A stretch of DNA of 64,000 bases from Streptomyces agglomeratus (GTDB lineage: Bacteria > Actinomycetota > Actinomycetes > Streptomycetales > Streptomycetaceae). Location: NCBI RefSeq assembly GCF_001746415.1, contig NZ_MEHJ01000001.1, positions 6,454,501 to 6,518,500 on the forward strand. Direction: 5' to 3'. Position numbers and translations under genes: made by a program. Position 1 is the stretch's first letter, and every line of letters begins with the position of its first letter. Below the pieces are notes generated by a model, which did not search any database, was not told where the DNA came from, and was given only the letters and a program-made list of their open reading frames with translations. Shown piece after piece: positions 16,945-26,539 of this stretch.

Positions 16945-19152
16945 CTATGTCCCCGTTTCGGCCTGTTCGCGTATCTTGCCCGACAGGTTGGGCGGCATCG
17001 GTTCGTGGCGGGCGTACGAGCGGCTGAACCGTCCGGTGCCGTGCGAGACGGACCTCAGGTCCAGGGCGTACCGGCCGAGTTCGATCTCCGGAACCTCCGC
17101 CCGCACGAGCGTGCGCCCGTGCCCCGACTGCTCGGTGCCGACGACCCGCCCCCGCCTTCCCGACAGGTCGCTCATCACCGGTCCCACGTACTGGTCCGGC
17201 ACCAGCACCAGCACCTCCGCGACCGGCTCCAGCAGGTGGATCTTCGCCTCGGCCGCCGCCTCGCGCAGCGCCAGCGCCCCCGCCGTCTGGAACGCCGCGT
17301 CGGAGGAGTCGACGGAGTGCGACTTCCCGTCGGTCAGCGTGACGCGCACGTCCACGAGCGGATGGCCCGCGGAGACCCCGCGCGCGGCCTGGGCGCGTAC
17401 CCCCTTCTCGACGGACGGGATGAACTGGCGCGGAACCGCTCCGCCCACGACCTTGTCGACGAACTCGATGCCGCTCCCCGGCGGCAGCGGCTCGACGTCG
17501 ATCTCGCAGATCGCGTACTGGCCGTGGCCGCCGGACTGCTTCACGTGACGCCCGCGCCCGGTCGCCGCCGCTCCGAACGTCTCGCGCAGCGCCACCTTGT
17601 GCGGTACGACGTCCACCCGCACCCCGTACCTGCTGCGCAGCCGCTCCAGCGCCACGTCGCGATGGGCCTCGCCCAGGCACCACAGCACCAGCTGACGCGT
17701 GTCCTGGTTCTGCTCCAGGCGCATCGTCGGGTCCTCGGCGACCAGCCGGGCCAGCCCCTGGGAGAGCTTGTCCTCGTCCGCCTTGCTGTGCGCCTGGATG
17801 GCGAGCGGCAGCAGCGGGTCGGGCATGGTCCACGGCTCCATCAGCAGCGGATCGTCCTTCGAGGACAGGGTGTCCCCGGTCTCCGCGCGTATCAGCTTCC
17901 CGACGCTCGCGATGTCGCCGGCGATGCAGCGGTTCAGAGTGCGCTGCTGCTTGCCGAAGGGCGAGGACAGGGCGCCGATCCGCTCGTCCGCCTCGTGAAG
18001 GTCCGGGCCGTCGTGACCGCGGTCCGTCAGACCGTGTCCCGACACATGCACCGTGTCGTCGGGCCGCAGCGTGCCGGAGAAGACCCGCACCAGGCTGACC
18101 CGCCCCACGTACGGGTCGGACGCCGTCTTGACGACCTCGGCGACCAGCGGCCCGTCGGGATCGCAGGTGACCGGCGGGCGCGGACCGCCCTCCGGGGTGG
18201 TGACGGCGGGCGCCTCGCGCTCCACCGGCGTCGGGAAGCCGCCGGTGATCAGTTCCAGCAGCTCGATCGTGCCGATGCCCTCCCGGTTGCCCCCCGCCGG
18301 CGGCGCGGCGGCGAGCACCGGATGGAACGTGCCGCGCGCCACGGCCCGCTCCAGGTCCTTGACGAGCGTCTTGTAGTCGATCTCCTCACCGGCGAGGTAA
18401 CGGTCCATGAGGGTCTCGTCCTCGCTCTCCGCGATGATCCCCTCGATCAGTCTGCTGCGGGCCGCCTCGATCCGGGGAAGCTGCTCGCCGTCCGGCGCCG
18501 ACTCCGCGCGCTCGCCGGACGAGTAGTCGAAGACCCGCTGCGACAGCAGGCCCACGAGCCCCTCCACGGGGGCGTGCCCGTCCGGTCCCTGGGGCCCGTA
18601 CAACGGCAGGTACAGCGGCAGTACGGCGTCGGGATCGTCGCCCCCGAACGTCTGCGCGCAGGCCTGGGTCATCTCGTCGAAGTCGGTCCTGGCCGCTTCG
18701 AGGTGCGTGAACACGATCGCGCTCGGCATACCGACCGCGGCGCACTCGTCCCACAGCATCCGGGTCGCGCCGTCCACGCCGTCCGAGCCCGAGACGACGA
18801 AGAGGGCCGCGTCCGCCGCCCGCAGACCGGCCCGCAGTTCCCCGACGAAGTCGGCGTATCCGGGGGTGTCGATCAAATTGATCTTGATGCCGTCCCATTC
18901 GACGGGGACCAGCGAAAGCTGCACCGAGCGCTGCTGCCGGTGCTCGATCTCGTCGTAGTCGGAGACGGTCGCGCCGTCCTCGACCCGGCCCGCCCGGTTG
19001 ACCGCTCCCGTCGCCAGCGCGAGGGCCTCGGCCAGAGTGGTCTTTCCCGAGCCGCTGTGGCCGACCAGCACGACGTTCCGGATGGATGTGGGCCGGTCGG
19101 CCGTCGCTGCCCTGCCGGCGGCCCCGGGGTGTGATTGCGTCTTTTCGCCCAT
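16945..19152 (-). CDS. Elongation factor G-like GTPase (EF-G2 type)
   Basis: A 735-aa protein with the EF-G domain plan. The P-loop GHSGSGKT is at residues 31-38, the DTPGYADF G3 motif near 95, and a beta-barrel domain II, two alpha/beta domains (RGRHVKQSGGHGQYAICEI) and a final domain V follow. It is the EF-G-like actinobacterial paralogue rather than the canonical fusA of the str operon. The guanine-specificity motif NKxD of EF-G is replaced by THLE (about 149-152). Start ATG at 19152, with an AAGG about 4 nt upstream and GGGAGG further out. Its role in translocation, recycling or stress is unproven. Confidence 0.88.
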   Translation of the reverse strand: MGEKTQSHPGAAGRAATADRPTSIRNVVLVGHSGSGKTTLAEALALATGAVNRAGRVEDGATVSDYDEIEHRQQRSVQLSLVPVEWDGIKINLIDTPGYADFVGELRAGLRAADAALFVVSGSDGVDGATRMLWDECAAVGMPSAIVFTHLEAARTDFDEMTQACAQTFGGDDPDAVLPLYLPLYGPQGPDGHAPVEGLVGLLSQRVFDYSSGERAESAPDGEQLPRIEAARSRLIEGIIAESEDETLMDRYLAGEEIDYKTLVKDLERAVARGTFHPVLAAAPPAGGNREGIGTIELLELITGGFPTPVEREAPAVTTPEGGPRPPVTCDPDGPLVAEVVKTASDPYVGRVSLVRVFSGTLRPDDTVHVSGHGLTDRGHDGPDLHEADERIGALSSPFGKQQRTLNRCIAGDIASVGKLIRAETGDTLSSKDDPLLMEPWTMPDPLLPLAIQAHSKADEDKLSQGLARLVAEDPTMRLEQNQDTRQLVLWCLGEAHRDVALERLRSRYGVRVDVVPHKVALRETFGAAATGRGRHVKQSGGHGQYAICEIDVEPLPPGSGIEFVDKVVGGAVPRQFIPSVEKGVRAQAARGVSAGHPLVDVRVTLTDGKSHSVDSSDAAFQTAGALALREAAAEAKIHLLEPVAEVLVLVPDQYVGPVMSDLSGRRGRVVGTEQSGHGRTLVRAEVPEIELGRYALDLRSVSHGTGRFSRSYARHEPMPPNLSGKIREQAETGT

Positions 19153-19420
19153 GATCCTTGCCTCCCAGTTCGAGCACGGTGAGGAGAGGGGGCGCGGACA
19201 TGTGGAAGCCGCATTGGCGAGGCGACACCAGTGACGCCCGCGGTCATTCGAGCTTTCCACTCCCGCCACGGCGCGTCCATACGTAGTACGCGACCGACAG
19301 GCGGCAGGAGGCCCTGTGACGGCCCGGCGATGCCCCGGCGGTCCCGGAGGTGGGTCGTCGCTACGATGGGCCAGTCGGGGGCCACAGGGGCCGCTCGGCG
19401 CACCGACCCTCGGGAAGGCC

Positions 19421-20083
19421 ATGCTGAACAAGTACGCGCGTGCATTCTTTACGCGTGTCCTCACACCGTTCGCCGCGTTTCTCCTCCGCCGTGGCGTGAG
19501 CCCCGACGCGGTGACGCTCATCGGTACGGCCGGAGTGATGGCGGGTGCGCTGGTCTTCTTCCCCCGGGGAGAGTTCTTCTGGGGCACGATCGTCATCACG
19601 CTGTTCGTCTTCTCCGACCTCGTCGACGGCAATATGGCGAGGCAGGCGGGGGTTTCGAGCCGCTGGGGCGCCTTCCTGGACTCGACGCTCGACCGAGTCG
19701 CCGACTCGGCCGTCTTCGGCGGGATCGCGCTCTGGTACGCGGGCACCGGCAACGACAACGCGCTGTGCGCGGTCGCGATCTTCTGCCTCGCCGGCGGCCA
19801 GGTCGTCTCGTACACCAAGGCCCGCGGCGAGTCGATCGGCCTGCCCGTGGCGGTCAACGGCCTGGTGGAGCGCGCCGAACGGCTCGTCATCACGCTCGTC
19901 GCCGCGGGGCTCGCCGGACTGCACGACTTCGGCGTGCCGCACATCGACGTACTGCTGCCCGTCGCCCTGTGGGCGGTCGCCGCCGGCAGCCTCGTGACGC
20001 TGGGACAGCGGGTCGTGACCGTACGCAGGGAGGCGGCAGAGGCGGACGCCGCCGCCGCGCCGGGGAGCGGGGCCACGCCGTGA
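19421..20083 (+). CDS. pgsA: Phosphatidylinositol phosphate synthase
   Basis: A 220-aa CDP-alcohol phosphatidyltransferase with about six membrane helices. The signature D-x2-D-G-x2-A-R-x8-G-x3-D-x3-D is complete (DLVDGNMARQAG, then GAFLDSTLDRVAD, about residues 66-96). In actinobacteria with this neighbourhood it joins CDP-diacylglycerol and inositol phosphate to make phosphatidylinositol phosphate. GGAAGG lies 3-8 nt upstream of the ATG. Its stop overlaps the start of the acyltransferase gene (GTGA). Confidence 0.9.
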   Translation: MLNKYARAFFTRVLTPFAAFLLRRGVSPDAVTLIGTAGVMAGALVFFPRGEFFWGTIVITLFVFSDLVDGNMARQAGVSSRWGAFLDSTLDRVADSAVFGGIALWYAGTGNDNALCAVAIFCLAGGQVVSYTKARGESIGLPVAVNGLVERAERLVITLVAAGLAGLHDFGVPHIDVLLPVALWAVAAGSLVTLGQRVVTVRREAAEADAAAAPGSGATP

Positions 20084-20991
20084 GCGACGCCAGGGAACGG
20101 CTGACGGACACGCTGTACGGCCTCGGCTGGGCCACGGTCAAGAAGCTGCCCGAACCGGCCGCCGCCGCCCTCGGGCGCACCATCGCCGACACCGTGTGGA
20201 AGCGGCGCGGCGCGAGTGTCCTGAGGCTGGAGTCCAACCTGGCCCGGGTCGTCCCGGACGCCGGCCCCGAGCGCCTCGCCGAGCTCTCCCGGGCCGGGAT
20301 GCGTTCGTACATGCGCTACTGGATGGAGTCGTTCCGGCTGCCCGCGTGGAGCAAGGAGCGCATCAGGGGCGGCGTAGAGGTCCAGGACATAGACCGCCTG
20401 ACCGCCGGCCTCGCCTCCGGCCGCGGCGTCGTCCTCGCGCTGCCGCACCTGGCAAACTGGGACCTTGCCGGCGCCTGGGTCACCACCGCGCTGGGAGTCC
20501 CGTTCACCACCGTCGCCGAGCGCCTCAAGCCGGAAACGCTGTACGACCGGTTCGTCGCGTACCGGGAGGGCCTCGGGATGGAGGTCCTGCCGCACGAGGG
20601 CGGCAGCGCCTTCGGCACGCTGGCCCGGCGGCTGCGGGCCGGCGGCCTCGTCTGCCTGGTCGCCGACCGCGACCTGTCCGCGTCCGGCACGGAGGTCACA
20701 TTCTTCGGCGAAGCGGCGCGGATGCCCGGCGGTCCCGCGCTGCTGGCGCAGCAGACCGGGGCGCTGCTGCTGCCGGCGACGCTCTGGTACGACGACTCTC
20801 CGGTGATGCGGGGGCGCGTCCATCCGCCCGTCGAGGTACCGGAGACAGGTACGCGGGACGAGAAGACGTCCGTCATGACACAGGCGCTGGCGGACGCCTT
20901 CGCCACCGGTATCGCGGAGCACCCGGAGGACTGGCACATGCTGCAACGGCTGTGGCTCGACGACCTCGAGCCCCGTCAGGAGAGTTCGTGA
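20080..20991 (+). CDS. Phosphatidylinositol mannoside acyltransferase
   Basis: A 303-aa member of the LpxL/HtrB family. It has the acyltransferase motif HLANWD (H-x4-D) near residue 125 and a DRDLSASG segment near 210. Between PIP synthase and PimA, it most likely transfers an acyl chain onto the mannose of phosphatidylinositol mannosides at the inner face of the membrane, as mycobacterial PatA does. It starts with GTG overlapping the stop upstream by 4 bp. Its own stop overlaps the pimA GTG by 4 bp, so translation is tightly coupled. Confidence 0.88.
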   Translation: MSDARERLTDTLYGLGWATVKKLPEPAAAALGRTIADTVWKRRGASVLRLESNLARVVPDAGPERLAELSRAGMRSYMRYWMESFRLPAWSKERIRGGVEVQDIDRLTAGLASGRGVVLALPHLANWDLAGAWVTTALGVPFTTVAERLKPETLYDRFVAYREGLGMEVLPHEGGSAFGTLARRLRAGGLVCLVADRDLSASGTEVTFFGEAARMPGGPALLAQQTGALLLPATLWYDDSPVMRGRVHPPVEVPETGTRDEKTSVMTQALADAFATGIAEHPEDWHMLQRLWLDDLEPRQESS

Positions 20992-22148
20992 AGATCGGCA
21001 TTGTCTGCCCCTACGCGTGGGACGTGCCCGGTGGCGTCCAGTTCCACATCAGGGACCTGGCCGAGCACCTGATCGGGCTGGGCCACGAGGTCTCCGTCCT
21101 GGCCCCCGCGGACGACGAGATGCCGCTTCCGCCGTACGTGGTGTCCGCCGGCCGGGCCGTGCCGGTGCCGTACAACGGCTCGGTCGCCCGCCTGAACTTC
21201 GGGTTCCTCTCCGCCGCGCGGGTACGGCGGTGGCTGCACGACGGCACGTTCGACGTCATCCACATCCACGAGCCGACCTCGCCGTCGCTCGGGCTGCTGG
21301 CGTGCTGGGCCGCCCAGGGGCCCATCGTCGCCACCTTCCACACCTCGAACCCCAAGTCCCGCGCGATGATCGCGGCGTACCCGATCCTCCAGCCCGCGCT
21401 GGAGAAGATCAGCGCCCGCATCGCGGTGAGCGAGTACGCGCGGCGCACGCTGGTCGAGCACCTCGGCGGGGACGCGGTCGTCATCCCCAACGGCGTCGAC
21501 GTCGACTTCTTCGCGAAGGCGGAGCCCAAGCCGGAGTGGCAGGGGCACACCATCGGGTTCATAGGCCGCATCGACGAGCCGCGCAAGGGCCTGCCCGTGC
21601 TGATGCGCGCCCTTCCGAAGATCCTCGCCGAGCGCCCGCGGACGCGACTGCTGGTCGCGGGCCGCGGCGACGAGGAGGAAGCGGTCGCGTCCCTGCCCGA
21701 GGAGATGCGCGGCCGCGTCGAATTCCTCGGCATGGTCAGCGACGAGGACAAGGCGAGCCTGCTGCGCAGTGTCGACCTGTACGTCGCCCCGAACACCGGC
21801 GGCGAGAGCTTCGGCATCATCCTGGTCGAGGCGATGTCGGCGGGCGCGGCGGTGCTGGCCAGCGACCTGGACGCGTTCGCCCAGGTACTGGACCAGGGTG
21901 CGGCGGGCGAGCTCTTCGCCAACGAGGACGCGGACGCGCTCGCCTCGGCGGCGGTACGACTGCTGGGAGACCCGGAGCGGCTGGTCGAGCTGCGGCTGCG
22001 GGGCTCGGCGCACGTACGGCGCTTCGACTGGTCGACGGTGGCGGCGGACATCCTGTCGGTGTACGAGACGGTGACGGACGGGGCGGGGTCGGTGGACACC
22101 GACGAGCGCACCGGCCTGCGGGCCCGCTTCGGACTGGCCCGCGACTGA
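20988..22148 (+). CDS. pimA: Phosphatidylinositol alpha-mannosyltransferase (PimA-like)
   Basis: A 386-aa GT-B glycosyltransferase of family GT4. The N-terminal Rossmann domain begins KIGIVCPYAWDVPGGVQFH (glycine-rich acceptor loop). The C-terminal domain has FIGRIDEPRKGLPVL and the sugar-nucleotide site GGESFGIILVEAMSAG. By context it adds the first mannose from GDP-mannose to phosphatidylinositol. GTG start at 20988 with an AGGAG just upstream. Third gene of the PIM operon. Confidence 0.9.
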   Translation: MKIGIVCPYAWDVPGGVQFHIRDLAEHLIGLGHEVSVLAPADDEMPLPPYVVSAGRAVPVPYNGSVARLNFGFLSAARVRRWLHDGTFDVIHIHEPTSPSLGLLACWAAQGPIVATFHTSNPKSRAMIAAYPILQPALEKISARIAVSEYARRTLVEHLGGDAVVIPNGVDVDFFAKAEPKPEWQGHTIGFIGRIDEPRKGLPVLMRALPKILAERPRTRLLVAGRGDEEEAVASLPEEMRGRVEFLGMVSDEDKASLLRSVDLYVAPNTGGESFGIILVEAMSAGAAVLASDLDAFAQVLDQGAAGELFANEDADALASAAVRLLGDPERLVELRLRGSAHVRRFDWSTVAADILSVYETVTDGAGSVDTDERTGLRARFGLARD

Positions 22149-22256
22149 TTCGGGGAGCGGGGGCCACCGCCGAGCCCGGCCCTGGTCCACGGCTGATCCG
22201 GGGCCGGGCGCCGCCGGCCGACGGGGGCCCGCCGGCCACGGGTAACGTTGCCGCCC

Positions 22257-22805
22257 GTGACCGCAACCCTCATCTGGATCGTCGTAGCCCTCGTCGCGAT
22301 CGGGCTGTACCTCAGCTGGACCGCCGGCCGGCTGGACCGCCTGCACGCCCGTATCGACGCCTCCCGCGCCGCCCTCGACGCCCAGTTGCTGCGCCGTGCC
22401 TCGGTCACCCAGGAACTGGCGACCTCCGGAGTGCTGGACCCCGCCGCCTCGATCCTGCTGTACCAGGCCGCGCACGCCGCCCGCCAGGCGGAGGAGGATC
22501 ACCGGGAGGTCGCGGAGAGCGAGCTGAGCCAGGCGCTGCGGGCCGTCTTCGGGGAGACGGCGCAGGTGGAGGCGGTCAAGGAGGCGCCCGGCGGCGAGGA
22601 GGCCACCGGGGAGCTGGCGGCGGCGGTACGCCGCGTACCCATGGCCCGGCGCTTCCACAACGACTCCGTACGCGCGGCACGCGCGCTGCGCCGCCACCGC
22701 AAGGTCCGGTGGTTCCGGCTGGCGGGCCACGCCCCGTTCCCGATGGCGTTCGAGATGGACGACGAGGCCCCTGTGGCGTTGGCCGACCGCCCAGGCAGCC
22801 AGTAA
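22257..22805 (+). CDS. LemA-like membrane-anchored protein
   Basis: A 182-aa protein with one N-terminal membrane segment (LIWIVVALVAIGLYLSW) followed by a long helical domain. The helix LDRLHARIDASRAALDAQLL and the later ARRFHNDSV element resemble the LemA fold. GTG at 22257 is the chosen start; a TTG three codons earlier is possible. It lies 108 bp after pimA on the same strand. Function unknown; assignment to LemA is moderate. Confidence 0.65.
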   Translation: MTATLIWIVVALVAIGLYLSWTAGRLDRLHARIDASRAALDAQLLRRASVTQELATSGVLDPAASILLYQAAHAARQAEEDHREVAESELSQALRAVFGETAQVEAVKEAPGGEEATGELAAAVRRVPMARRFHNDSVRAARALRRHRKVRWFRLAGHAPFPMAFEMDDEAPVALADRPGSQ

Positions 22806-22857
22806 AACGATCCACCCGCTGAGCATTGGCCCTTGCAGTGGACTGGTCCGGCGATGT

Positions 22858-22870
22858 TGTCTCTGAGACA
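22858..22870. promoter_or_regulatory. Perfect 13-bp palindrome upstream of pdxS
   Basis: TGTCTC-T-GAGACA lies 35 bp before the pdxS start. It overlaps a weak promoter candidate, TTGCAG (22833-22838) with a poor -10 about 18 bp downstream. Its position suits an operator controlling vitamin B6 synthesis, but no pdxR-type regulator gene is nearby. Confidence 0.35.
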
Positions 22871-22904
22871 GCAAGAACCTTCTTTCTCCGAGTGAGGTCC
22901 ATCC

Positions 22905-23813
22905 GTGTCCAGCACCAGCAACTTCCAGGCCCCCGAGACCGGCACCGCACGCGTGAAGCGCGGCATGGCTGAGCAGCTCAAGGGCGGCGTGATCATGGAC
23001 GTCGTCAACGCCGAGCAGGCGAAGATCGCCGAGGACGCGGGCGCCGTTGCCGTCATGGCGCTGGAGCGCGTGCCCGCCGACATCCGCAAGGACGGCGGCG
23101 TGGCCCGGATGTCCGACCCCAACATGATCGAAGAGATCATCGAGGCCGTCTCGATCCCGGTCATGGCCAAGTCCCGCATCGGCCACTTCGTCGAGGCCCA
23201 GGTCCTCCAGTCCCTCGGCGTCGACTACATCGACGAGTCCGAGGTCCTGACCCCGGCCGACGAGGTCAACCACTCCGACAAGTGGGCGTTCACCACCCCC
23301 TTCGTCTGTGGCGCCACCAACCTGGGCGAGGCCCTGCGCCGTATCGCCGAGGGCGCGGCCATGATCCGCTCGAAGGGCGAGGCCGGCACCGGCAACGTCG
23401 TCGAGGCCGTGCGTCACCTGCGCCAGATCAAGAACGAGATCGCCAAGCTGCGCGGCTTCGACAACAACGAGCTGTACGCCGCAGCCAAGGAGCTCCGCGC
23501 GCCGTACGAGATCGTCAAGGAGGTCGCCGAGCTCGGCAAGCTCCCCGTGGTGCTGTTCTCCGCCGGTGGGGTCGCCACCCCCGCCGACGCCGCGCTGATG
23601 CGCCAGCTCGGCGCCGAGGGCGTCTTCGTCGGCTCCGGCATCTTCAAGTCCGGCGACCCGGCCGCCCGCGCCGCCGCGATCGTGAAGGCCACCACCTTCT
23701 ACGACGACCCGAAGATCATCGCGGACGCGTCGCGGAACCTGGGCGAGGCCATGGTCGGCATCAACTGCGACACCCTCCCCGAGTCCGAGCGCTACGCCAA
23801 CCGCGGCTGGTAG
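22905..23813 (+). CDS. pdxS: Pyridoxal 5'-phosphate synthase lyase subunit PdxS
   Basis: A 302-aa TIM-barrel protein that combines ribose 5-phosphate, glyceraldehyde 3-phosphate and ammonia into pyridoxal phosphate. Family blocks are clear: [22 protein letters not shown], then [25 protein letters not shown], a [14 protein letters not shown] loop, and GEAMVGIN near the end. GTG start at 22905. The glutaminase partner pdxT begins 5 bp after the stop. Confidence 0.97.
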   Translation: MSSTSNFQAPETGTARVKRGMAEQLKGGVIMDVVNAEQAKIAEDAGAVAVMALERVPADIRKDGGVARMSDPNMIEEIIEAVSIPVMAKSRIGHFVEAQVLQSLGVDYIDESEVLTPADEVNHSDKWAFTTPFVCGATNLGEALRRIAEGAAMIRSKGEAGTGNVVEAVRHLRQIKNEIAKLRGFDNNELYAAAKELRAPYEIVKEVAELGKLPVVLFSAGGVATPADAALMRQLGAEGVFVGSGIFKSGDPAARAAAIVKATTFYDDPKIIADASRNLGEAMVGINCDTLPESERYANRGW

Positions 23814-23818
23814 TCACT

Positions 23819-24412
23819 GTGATCAGCAACCCCGTGATCGGAGTCCTGGCTCTCCAGGGCGACGTACGGGAGCACCTGGTCGCCCTGGCCGTGGCGGACG
23901 CCACGGCCAGGCCGGTCCGGCGCCCCGAAGAGCTCGCCGAGATCGACGGCCTGGTCATCCCCGGTGGCGAGTCCACCACCATGTCCAAGCTGGCCGCGCT
24001 CTTCGGCATGCAGGAGCCGCTGCGCGAGCGCATCAGGGACGGCCTGCCGGTCTACGGCACCTGCGCCGGCCTGATCATGCTCGCCGACAAGATCCTCGAC
24101 CCGCGCTCGGGCCAGGAGACCTTCGGCGGCATCGACATGATCGTGCGCCGCAACGCGTTCGGGCGGCAGAACGAGTCGTTCGAGGCCCAGGTCGAGATCG
24201 CCGGCATCGAGGACGGGCCCGTGGAGGGCGTCTTCATCCGCGCCCCCTGGGTGGAGTCGGTCGGCGCCCGGGCCGAGGTGCTCGCGGAGCACGGCGGCCA
24301 CATCGTCGCCGTACGCCAGGACAACGCCCTCGCCACATCGTTCCACCCCGAACTGACGGGCGACCACCGGGTGCACCGGCTCTTCACAGAGATGGTGCGG
24401 GCCGTACGCTGA
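23819..24412 (+). CDS. pdxT: Pyridoxal 5'-phosphate synthase glutaminase PdxT
   Basis: A 197-aa class I glutamine amidotransferase that supplies ammonia to PdxS. It has the oxyanion strand GGESTTM, the nucleophile elbow YGTCAGLI (catalytic cysteine near residue 82) and the terminal catalytic His/Glu in SFHPELTGD. The GTG at 23819 overlaps a spurious in-frame TGA only in another frame. The 5-bp spacing to pdxS fits one transcript. Confidence 0.96.
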   Translation: MISNPVIGVLALQGDVREHLVALAVADATARPVRRPEELAEIDGLVIPGGESTTMSKLAALFGMQEPLRERIRDGLPVYGTCAGLIMLADKILDPRSGQETFGGIDMIVRRNAFGRQNESFEAQVEIAGIEDGPVEGVFIRAPWVESVGARAEVLAEHGGHIVAVRQDNALATSFHPELTGDHRVHRLFTEMVRAVR

Positions 24413-24475
24413 CGGGATCCCGGTAGGATCTCTGCCGAACGCAGCAGTATTTGGTGACGCGAAGGAGACAGGCGG

Positions 24476-25228
24476 ATGTCCGGCCACTCTAAATGGGCTA
24501 CGACGAAGCACAAGAAGGCCGTGATCGATGCCAAGCGCGGCAAGCTCTTCGCGAAGCTGATCAAGAACATCGAGGTCGCGGCGCGCACCGGCGGCGCCGA
24601 CATCGACGGCAACCCGACCCTCTTCGACGCCATCCAGAAGGCGAAGAAGAGCTCCGTCCCCAACAAGAACATCGACTCCGCGGTCAAGCGCGGCGGCGGT
24701 CTCGAGGCGGGCGGCGTCGACTACGAGACCATCATGTACGAGGGTTACGGCCCCAACGGAGTCGCGGTGCTCATCGAGTGCCTCACCGACAACCGCAACC
24801 GTGCCGCCTCCGACGTGCGGGTCGCCATGACCCGCAACGGCGGCTCGATGGCCGACCCCGGTTCGGTCTCGTACCTCTTCAACCGCAAGGGCGTCGTGGT
24901 CGTCCCCAAGGGCGAGCTGACCGAGGACGACGTGCTCGGCGCGGTCCTCGACGCGGGCGCCGAGGAGGTCAACGACCTCGGTGAGTCCTTCGAGGTGCTG
25001 AGCGAGGCCACCGACCTGGTCGCGGTCCGCACCGCGCTCCAGGACGCCGGCATCGACTACGACTCGGCCGACGCCAACTTCGTCCCGACCATGCAGGTCG
25101 AGCTCGACGAGGAGGGCGCGCGGAAGATCTTCAAGCTGATCGACGCGCTGGAGGACAGCGACGACGTGCAGAACGTCTTCGCCAACTTCGACGTGTCCGA
25201 CGAGGTCATGGAGAAGGTCGACGCCTGA
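24476..25228 (+). CDS. YebC/PmpR-family (TACO1-like) protein
   Basis: A 250-aa protein with the family start [23 protein letters not shown] and later [23 protein letters not shown]. Members have been described as transcriptional regulators and, more recently, as factors helping ribosomes pass difficult peptide stretches. It lies upstream of ruvCAB, as in many bacteria, but is separated from it here by a strong terminator. The ribosome-binding site AAGGAGA precedes the ATG. Confidence 0.94.
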   Translation: MSGHSKWATTKHKKAVIDAKRGKLFAKLIKNIEVAARTGGADIDGNPTLFDAIQKAKKSSVPNKNIDSAVKRGGGLEAGGVDYETIMYEGYGPNGVAVLIECLTDNRNRAASDVRVAMTRNGGSMADPGSVSYLFNRKGVVVVPKGELTEDDVLGAVLDAGAEEVNDLGESFEVLSEATDLVAVRTALQDAGIDYDSADANFVPTMQVELDEEGARKIFKLIDALEDSDDVQNVFANFDVSDEVMEKVDA

Positions 25229-25246
25229 CCTCTCGCAGTGGCGCGA

Positions 25247-25289
25247 AAAGCGGCGGGCCGACGGGACACACCCGTCGGCCCGCCGCTTT
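25247..25289 (+). terminator. Strong terminator after yebC
   Basis: A 19-bp perfect stem (25247-25265 with 25271-25289) has an ACACA loop and an A-run/T-run at its base. It isolates yebC from ruvC. Confidence 0.88.
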
Positions 25290-25342
25290 GTCACTGGTAG
25301 CCGATAGCCTGCACAAACAGGTGATCGAAGGGGAGGGGCATT

Positions 25343-25891
25343 GTGCGCGTACTGGGCGTGGACCCGGGGCTGACCCGGTGCGGCGTCGGCGTCGTCGAGG
25401 GCGTCGCGGGCCGTCCCCTGCGGATGCTCGGCGTCGGAGTCGTAAGGACGCCGGCGGACGCGGAGCTGGGGGACCGGCTGGTCGCCATCGAGCGCGGCAT
25501 AGAGGCATGGCTCGACGAGCACCGGCCCGAATACGTCGCCGTGGAGCGGGTGTTCAGCCAGCACAACGTCCGTACGGTCATGGGTACGGCCCAGGCCAGC
25601 GCGGTCGCCATGCTGTGCGCCGCGCGGCGCGGACTGCCCGTCGCCCTGCACACGCCCAGTGAGGTCAAAGCGGCGGTCACCGGCAACGGCAGGGCCGAGA
25701 AGGACCAGGTCGGCGCGATGGTGACCCGGCTGCTGCGGCTCGACGCCCCGCCGAAACCCGCCGACGCCGCCGACGCCCTCGCGCTCGCCATCTGTCACAT
25801 CTGGCGCGCCCCCGCGGTCAACCGCCTCCAGCAGGCGCACGCCGCCGCCCGCGCGTCCCGCATCCCCGTCGTACGGAAGGTCACGCGATGA
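25343..25891 (+). CDS. ruvC: Holliday junction endonuclease RuvC
   Basis: A 182-aa RNase H-fold resolvase. Catalytic acidic residues are seen in [12 protein letters not shown] (Asp7), AVERVF (Glu), and the C-terminal [15 protein letters not shown] pair. It cuts four-way junctions after branch migration by RuvAB. GTG start at 25343. The stop overlaps the ruvA ATG by 4 bp. Confidence 0.96.
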   Translation: MRVLGVDPGLTRCGVGVVEGVAGRPLRMLGVGVVRTPADAELGDRLVAIERGIEAWLDEHRPEYVAVERVFSQHNVRTVMGTAQASAVAMLCAARRGLPVALHTPSEVKAAVTGNGRAEKDQVGAMVTRLLRLDAPPKPADAADALALAICHIWRAPAVNRLQQAHAAARASRIPVVRKVTR

Positions 25892-26517
25892 TCGCGTTCG
25901 TCAGCGGCCCGGTCGCCGCACTCGCCCCCACCACGGCGGTCATCGAGGTCGGCGGCATCGGCATGGCCGTGCAGTGCGCGCCCAGCACGCTGTCCGCCCT
26001 CCGCGTCGGCCAGGACGCGAAGCTCGCGACCTCCCTGGTCGTACGGGAGGACTCGCTCACCCTCTACGGCTTCGCCGACGACGACGAGCGGCAGGTCTTC
26101 GAGCTGCTCCAGACCGCCAGTGGCGTCGGCCCCCGGCTCGCGCAGGCCATGCTCGCCGTGCACTCGCCCGACGCGCTGCGCCTCGCGGTGTCGACGGGGG
26201 ACGAGAAGGCGCTGACCGCCGTCCCCGGCATCGGCAAGAAGGGAGCCCAGAAGCTGCTCCTCGAACTCAAGGGCCGCCTCGGCGAGCCGCTCGGCACATC
26301 GGGGCACGTCGGCGCCCAGCGCGTCGCGTCGGGGCCCGCCCCCTGGGGCGAACAGCTCCAGGCCGCGCTCATCGGCCTCGGCTACGCGTCGCGCGAGGCC
26401 GAGGAAGCGGTCGCCGCCGTCGCACCGCAGGCCGAGGCGGCGCTCGCCGACGGCGTCCGGCCCCCCGTGCCGCAGCTGCTGCGCGCCGCGCTCCAGACCC
26501 TCAACCGCGCCCGCTGA
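25888..26517 (+). CDS. ruvA: Holliday junction helicase subunit RuvA
   Basis: A 209-aa protein with the usual three parts. An N-terminal OB domain begins [26 protein letters not shown] tandem helix-hairpin-helix region has [14 protein letters not shown] and [19 protein letters not shown] flexible linker joins the C-terminal RuvB-contact domain ([17 protein letters not shown]). It starts inside the end of ruvC. Confidence 0.96.
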   Translation: MIAFVSGPVAALAPTTAVIEVGGIGMAVQCAPSTLSALRVGQDAKLATSLVVREDSLTLYGFADDDERQVFELLQTASGVGPRLAQAMLAVHSPDALRLAVSTGDEKALTAVPGIGKKGAQKLLLELKGRLGEPLGTSGHVGAQRVASGPAPWGEQLQAALIGLGYASREAEEAVAAVAPQAEAALADGVRPPVPQLLRAALQTLNRAR

Positions 26518-26539
26518 CTTCGATTCGAGAGATCCGTAC

